A DNA stretch of 64,000 bases from Hyparrhenia diplandra (taxonomy: Eukaryota; Streptophyta; Magnoliopsida; Poales; Poaceae). The stretch lies in contig JADLZK010000260.1 of the NCBI GenBank assembly GCA_015847255.1, positions 124,001 to 188,000 on the forward strand, read 5' to 3'. Shown here one piece after another: positions 61,197 through 64,000 of the stretch; the stretch's first letter is position 1, and each line of letters starts with the position of its first letter. The position numbers and the translations under genes are program-made. The notes beneath the pieces are model-generated. The model was not told the origin of the DNA. It worked only from the letters and a program-made list of their open reading frames with translations, and made no database searches.

Positions 61197-62897
61197 TTAC
61201 TTCTTCTTGGCGTCTCCAGCCTTTGTCTGCAAAATTGCACAGCAAACATAATTGATTATGTGGTTGGCTACCAGAACAATGGGAACACAAGTAGCAACCA
61301 AAAAGTAGCAATTGTTGATTGGTACTCACCTTCTTCACGCCACGGATTTTCTTTGCCCTGTTCTTACGCTCCTTCATCTGCTTTCGTGACTTCTCTACCT
61401 TAGTAGCAAGGCCATTCTGTCAAGGAAAAACAGAGTATTAGCAACACAAACACAGCTGACAGCAACAATAAATGGCACCATTTGAAGGTTGAAGACAGTC
61501 AAACACTAATGAGCTTAATTACAACATGTGCAGTAATTCTGCCACATAAAAATGATCATAGCAAACCTGTCATCGTTCTCTGTTTCAACAATAATATTTT
61601 TGCTCCCATGTTATCATAATAGGAGGCATCCAATTTTTTCAATGATGAAGGTCAAAAGGAGGGGTTATCAGCTTATGGCAGTTGGTAGTCATTTTAGCTT
61701 GCTAGATCATGAATTCGAGGAAAATGAACACCAATTAGAAGCTAACCCAGACCATTCAGGTGTAATTTTGGTATTCAGTTGTACAACAGGAGGATGTTCT
61801 CTTATACAAGAGCAGGATAGGTAAGACATCCTTGGTTCAGAAGAATTTTGCTTGGTTCGAGATAGGAAGATAAATATACGAATGAAATATCTAGTTTCAA
61901 AGCTTGAATGAAAATATCTACAGTGTGCACTAACATGATGTAGCAATAACAGCAGTTACAACAAGCTTATCATCCAAAAATAATGTGTCTGAGATACAAT
62001 CAAATTGGGTGACATACAAAATAACATGACTTTGCAGATTAGAATCATTTTAACAAGGCACAGTTACATGTTAGGACAAGAACTCAACCGAGTAAGCTAC
62101 TCCCTCCATTCCAAAATATAAGACATTCCAAATAAGACGTTTTGAGTTCTCTAGATACATAGCTTTGGCTTGCTTACTTCTTTTGTTTCATTTGTGGGAT
62201 GGAATAGGTTGATTCATCATGACCTTATTCTTCACAAGCTAATGACTAACATAGTACGTGGGTAGGGTAATTCCATCAAATTTGAGGAATGGAGTGATTT
62301 CTCAAACAGAACAGAGAACAAATTATAGAACATTTCCGTTAACAAGATCACAACTAGCAATAGCGTAACCTTGGTCTAAGCTCCTACAATTCTGACACTG
62401 AAAGAGAAGCTAAGTCACCGAATGTTATAGACAAATCAACCACAAATCCCTACATCAGGACACGTAAAATACGAAATCAAGCGCAAAACTCGATTACACT
62501 ATGACATCGCAAGGCAATAATAACATACCCTGATGAGGCGGTACTTGGGCTCGAACTTCTTGGCGGCCTCGAGGTTGTCGTAGATGAGTCCGAAGCCGGT
62601 GGACTTGCCGCCTCCGAAGTGGGTTCGGAACTTGAAGACGAAGATGCAGTTGGAGTCCTTCACCTCGTAGAGCTTCGCCAGCCTCTCTTTCAGCTCCGCC
62701 TGCGCGAGAGACATACCGTCAGATCCCGCCGAACATCACCGAGAAACGAGGGAGAGGACGAGATCCCCGACCTTGGAGACGTTGGCGCGGCCGGGGTGGA
62801 TGACCTCGAGCACGAACTGCTTGCGGGCCAGGAGGCGGTTGGTCATGAACTTGCGCGTGCGGAGGGTGACCGCCGCAGTGGCCTTCGCATCCGCCAT
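61197..62897 (-). CDS. RPS24: Cytosolic small-subunit ribosomal protein eS24
   Basis: Structural protein of the 40S ribosomal subunit. Four exons: 62772-62897, 62529-62699, 61330-61416, 61197-61226, giving 137 residues, the normal plant length. The sequence begins MADAKATAAVTLRTRKFMTN and contains LLARKQFVLEVIHPGRANVS, CIFVFKFRTHFGGGKSTGFG and YDNLEAAKKFEPKYRLIR. It continues with the basic KQMKERKNRAKKIRGVKK and ends TKAGDAKKK. All splice sites are GT-AG and the frame is intact, so it is probably functional. The start ATG is the first in the exon after a telo-box promoter. Intron 2 (1.1 kb) holds a MITE. Confidence 0.97.
62100..62294. mobile_element. Stowaway-like MITE in intron 2 of eS24
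   Basis: Left end CTCCCTCCATTCCAAAATAT, right end ...GAGGAATGGAG, a short imperfect inverted repeat. The left flank includes TA; the right does not, so the boundary is approximate. Confidence 0.4.
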
Positions 62898-63004
62898 GGT
62901 TGCTGCGGGCCTGCGTCTGGGCGGCGGCGGCGGCAGCGGCGGAGCAGGAGGGCGGGAGGGGTGGCGGCGCTGGAAGAGAAGTGTTTGCGTGAGACGGTAT
63001 ATGT

Positions 63005-63115
63005 AGTGAAAACCCTAGTGGGCTATTTGTTCTTTTTTTTCTCATGTGGGCTGAACCAGAACGCCCTTTACCGTTTTATAGTTTTGGGCCGAACAGACTA
63101 AAGGCCCATTTAGTA
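63005..63115 (-). promoter_or_regulatory. eS24 promoter: telo-box and GGGCC/GGCCCA sites
   Basis: AAAACCCTAG (63009-63018) is a telo-box, and TGGGCT, TTGGGCCG and AGGCCCAT follow at 63045-63110. This pair of motifs (telo-box plus site II) is characteristic of plant ribosomal-protein promoters. Confidence 0.6.
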
Positions 63116-64000
63116 GAAGAGACTTCCCCTCGGCCGAAAAAGAGTAGAAGACTTCAAAGGTTTCTTATATAAAAAATCATAACAAACTAGTTATTTCTTC
63201 CGCGTTAGTTGGGCTATTAGCTTGTGCAAGAGGCCAAAAGCTTAAGAGAAAAATCCTATTTGCTTCTCAAAAAAGAGAAAAATCCAATTCAAGAGTACCG
63301 TCTGAAAACCCAAAGTATTTCCTACTAGACGGGCCTCACATGTCGTATTATGGAGACACAAAAAGCCTTACCAGCCTAAACTCTCGGCTAATCTATGCTT
63401 AAAATTAGATATTTAGGCCCTTCTCCGGCGGCTTCAGAGCCGTTTGGAGCCTTTTTGTGCTAAACAAGGTAAAAAAGAAATGGGTTTAGCCAATGAGCCC
63501 CTTAACTCGTGCTCTCACGTAGGGTTGAGGTGAGCCTAGTAGCTTCATCCGCCTTCAACTCATCATACGTGATGTTACGTCAGAGCATGTTTGAAGGATA
63601 TCTGCTTATATATGGTGCTATTTTGCTAAACGATTTATCAAATCGGCTCTAGCTTCACTGATGGAGTTGTCTATGGAGTCGTAGGCGAAAAATGACTTCA
63701 GTAATGAAGTGGAGTCGTGCCAAACAGGGTCTTAGTCTCCCCTCCAAACCCTCATGACTTTGTTTAAATGCAATATTACTGCCTTAGTCCATATATATTC
63801 CAGTGAATTGAAATGAAAAATAATTAATTTTCATCTAAATCTATATCAATACATGTGCATTGAGATAAGTACGAGTGCAGCCAAATAATTTGTAAAATGG
63901 GTGCTTTTTCATCCCCTACGTGGTTTTGACACTAGTTTTGTTTTTACTTGGCTCACCTGTTGCAATTGGATCCACATTTGAGATGACATTTGCCAATAAT
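63116..64000. other. Upstream flank of eS24, no gene seen
   Basis: AT-rich intergenic sequence up to the window end. No coding region was recognised. Confidence 0.4.

Noticed and set aside
61552..61824. 90-codon frame in intron 2 of eS24
   Set aside because: No recognised motif, inside an intron on the other strand, and length expected by chance in AT-rich DNA.

Overview
The window is nuclear DNA of a grass. Supporting signs are GC-rich 5' exons with GT-AG introns, dense small MITEs, CACTA, hAT-like, Helitron and LTR elements, a plastid fragment, and LTRs full of the CGTCCGGTC motif. That motif makes a panicoid, probably andropogonoid, grass likely (inference). Nothing bacterial or viral was seen.

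Layout. 1-5.8 kb: the end of a decayed Ty3/gypsy element on the minus strand, then a segment duplicated at 2.27-2.73 kb and 4.49-5.78 kb, the second copy split by a solo LTR with a perfect TAGGG target duplication. 5.8-10.7 kb: amino acid permease gene 1 (AAP-A, minus). It has one frameshift and lacks three of the five introns of its relatives, and a hAT-like element sits in its first intron. 13.5-17.9 kb: a thaumatin-like protein gene (plus) with one frameshift and a 3.3-kb intron full of repeats. 18.5 kb: the last ~119 bp of a further AAP copy. 20.7-21.5 kb: a small unrecognised three-exon membrane-protein gene. 23.2-26.1 kb: a further LTR, then a 1.76-kb CACTA element (TSD ATG) carrying a tandem array, a tRNA-like motif and a plastid trnV-trnM fragment. 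28.9 kb: a DUF1218-like exon between 69-bp direct repeats. 29.5-32.9 kb: AAP-B (intact). 33.6-34.4 kb: a 5'-truncated LINE with a 14-bp TSD. 35.0-40.3 kb: AAP-C (AAP3-like), with a nearly identical 376-bp tandem duplication in intron 1. 44.4-47.6 kb: an initiator-tRNA ribosylphosphate transferase (RIT1-like) gene with an in-frame stop and a frameshift. 49.3-60.6 kb: an 11.3-kb LTR element (TSD TACAG, 271-bp LTRs), into which a 4.36-kb Helitron with captured gene exons has inserted. 61.2-62.9 kb: an intact ribosomal protein eS24 gene.

The functional theme is a local cluster of plasma-membrane amino acid/H+ symporters: three genes plus one remnant, all on the minus strand. AAP-A and AAP-B are close paralogs, and their TATA regions share sequence. 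AAP-C is a deeper paralog with the same exon structure as AAP-B. The thaumatin-like, RIT1 and eS24 genes look like unrelated neighbours. Several otherwise well-preserved genes carry single-base indels in GC-rich runs, so assembly error must be considered beside real pseudogenisation. All exon joins were worked out by eye from reading frame, splice sites and family resemblance.
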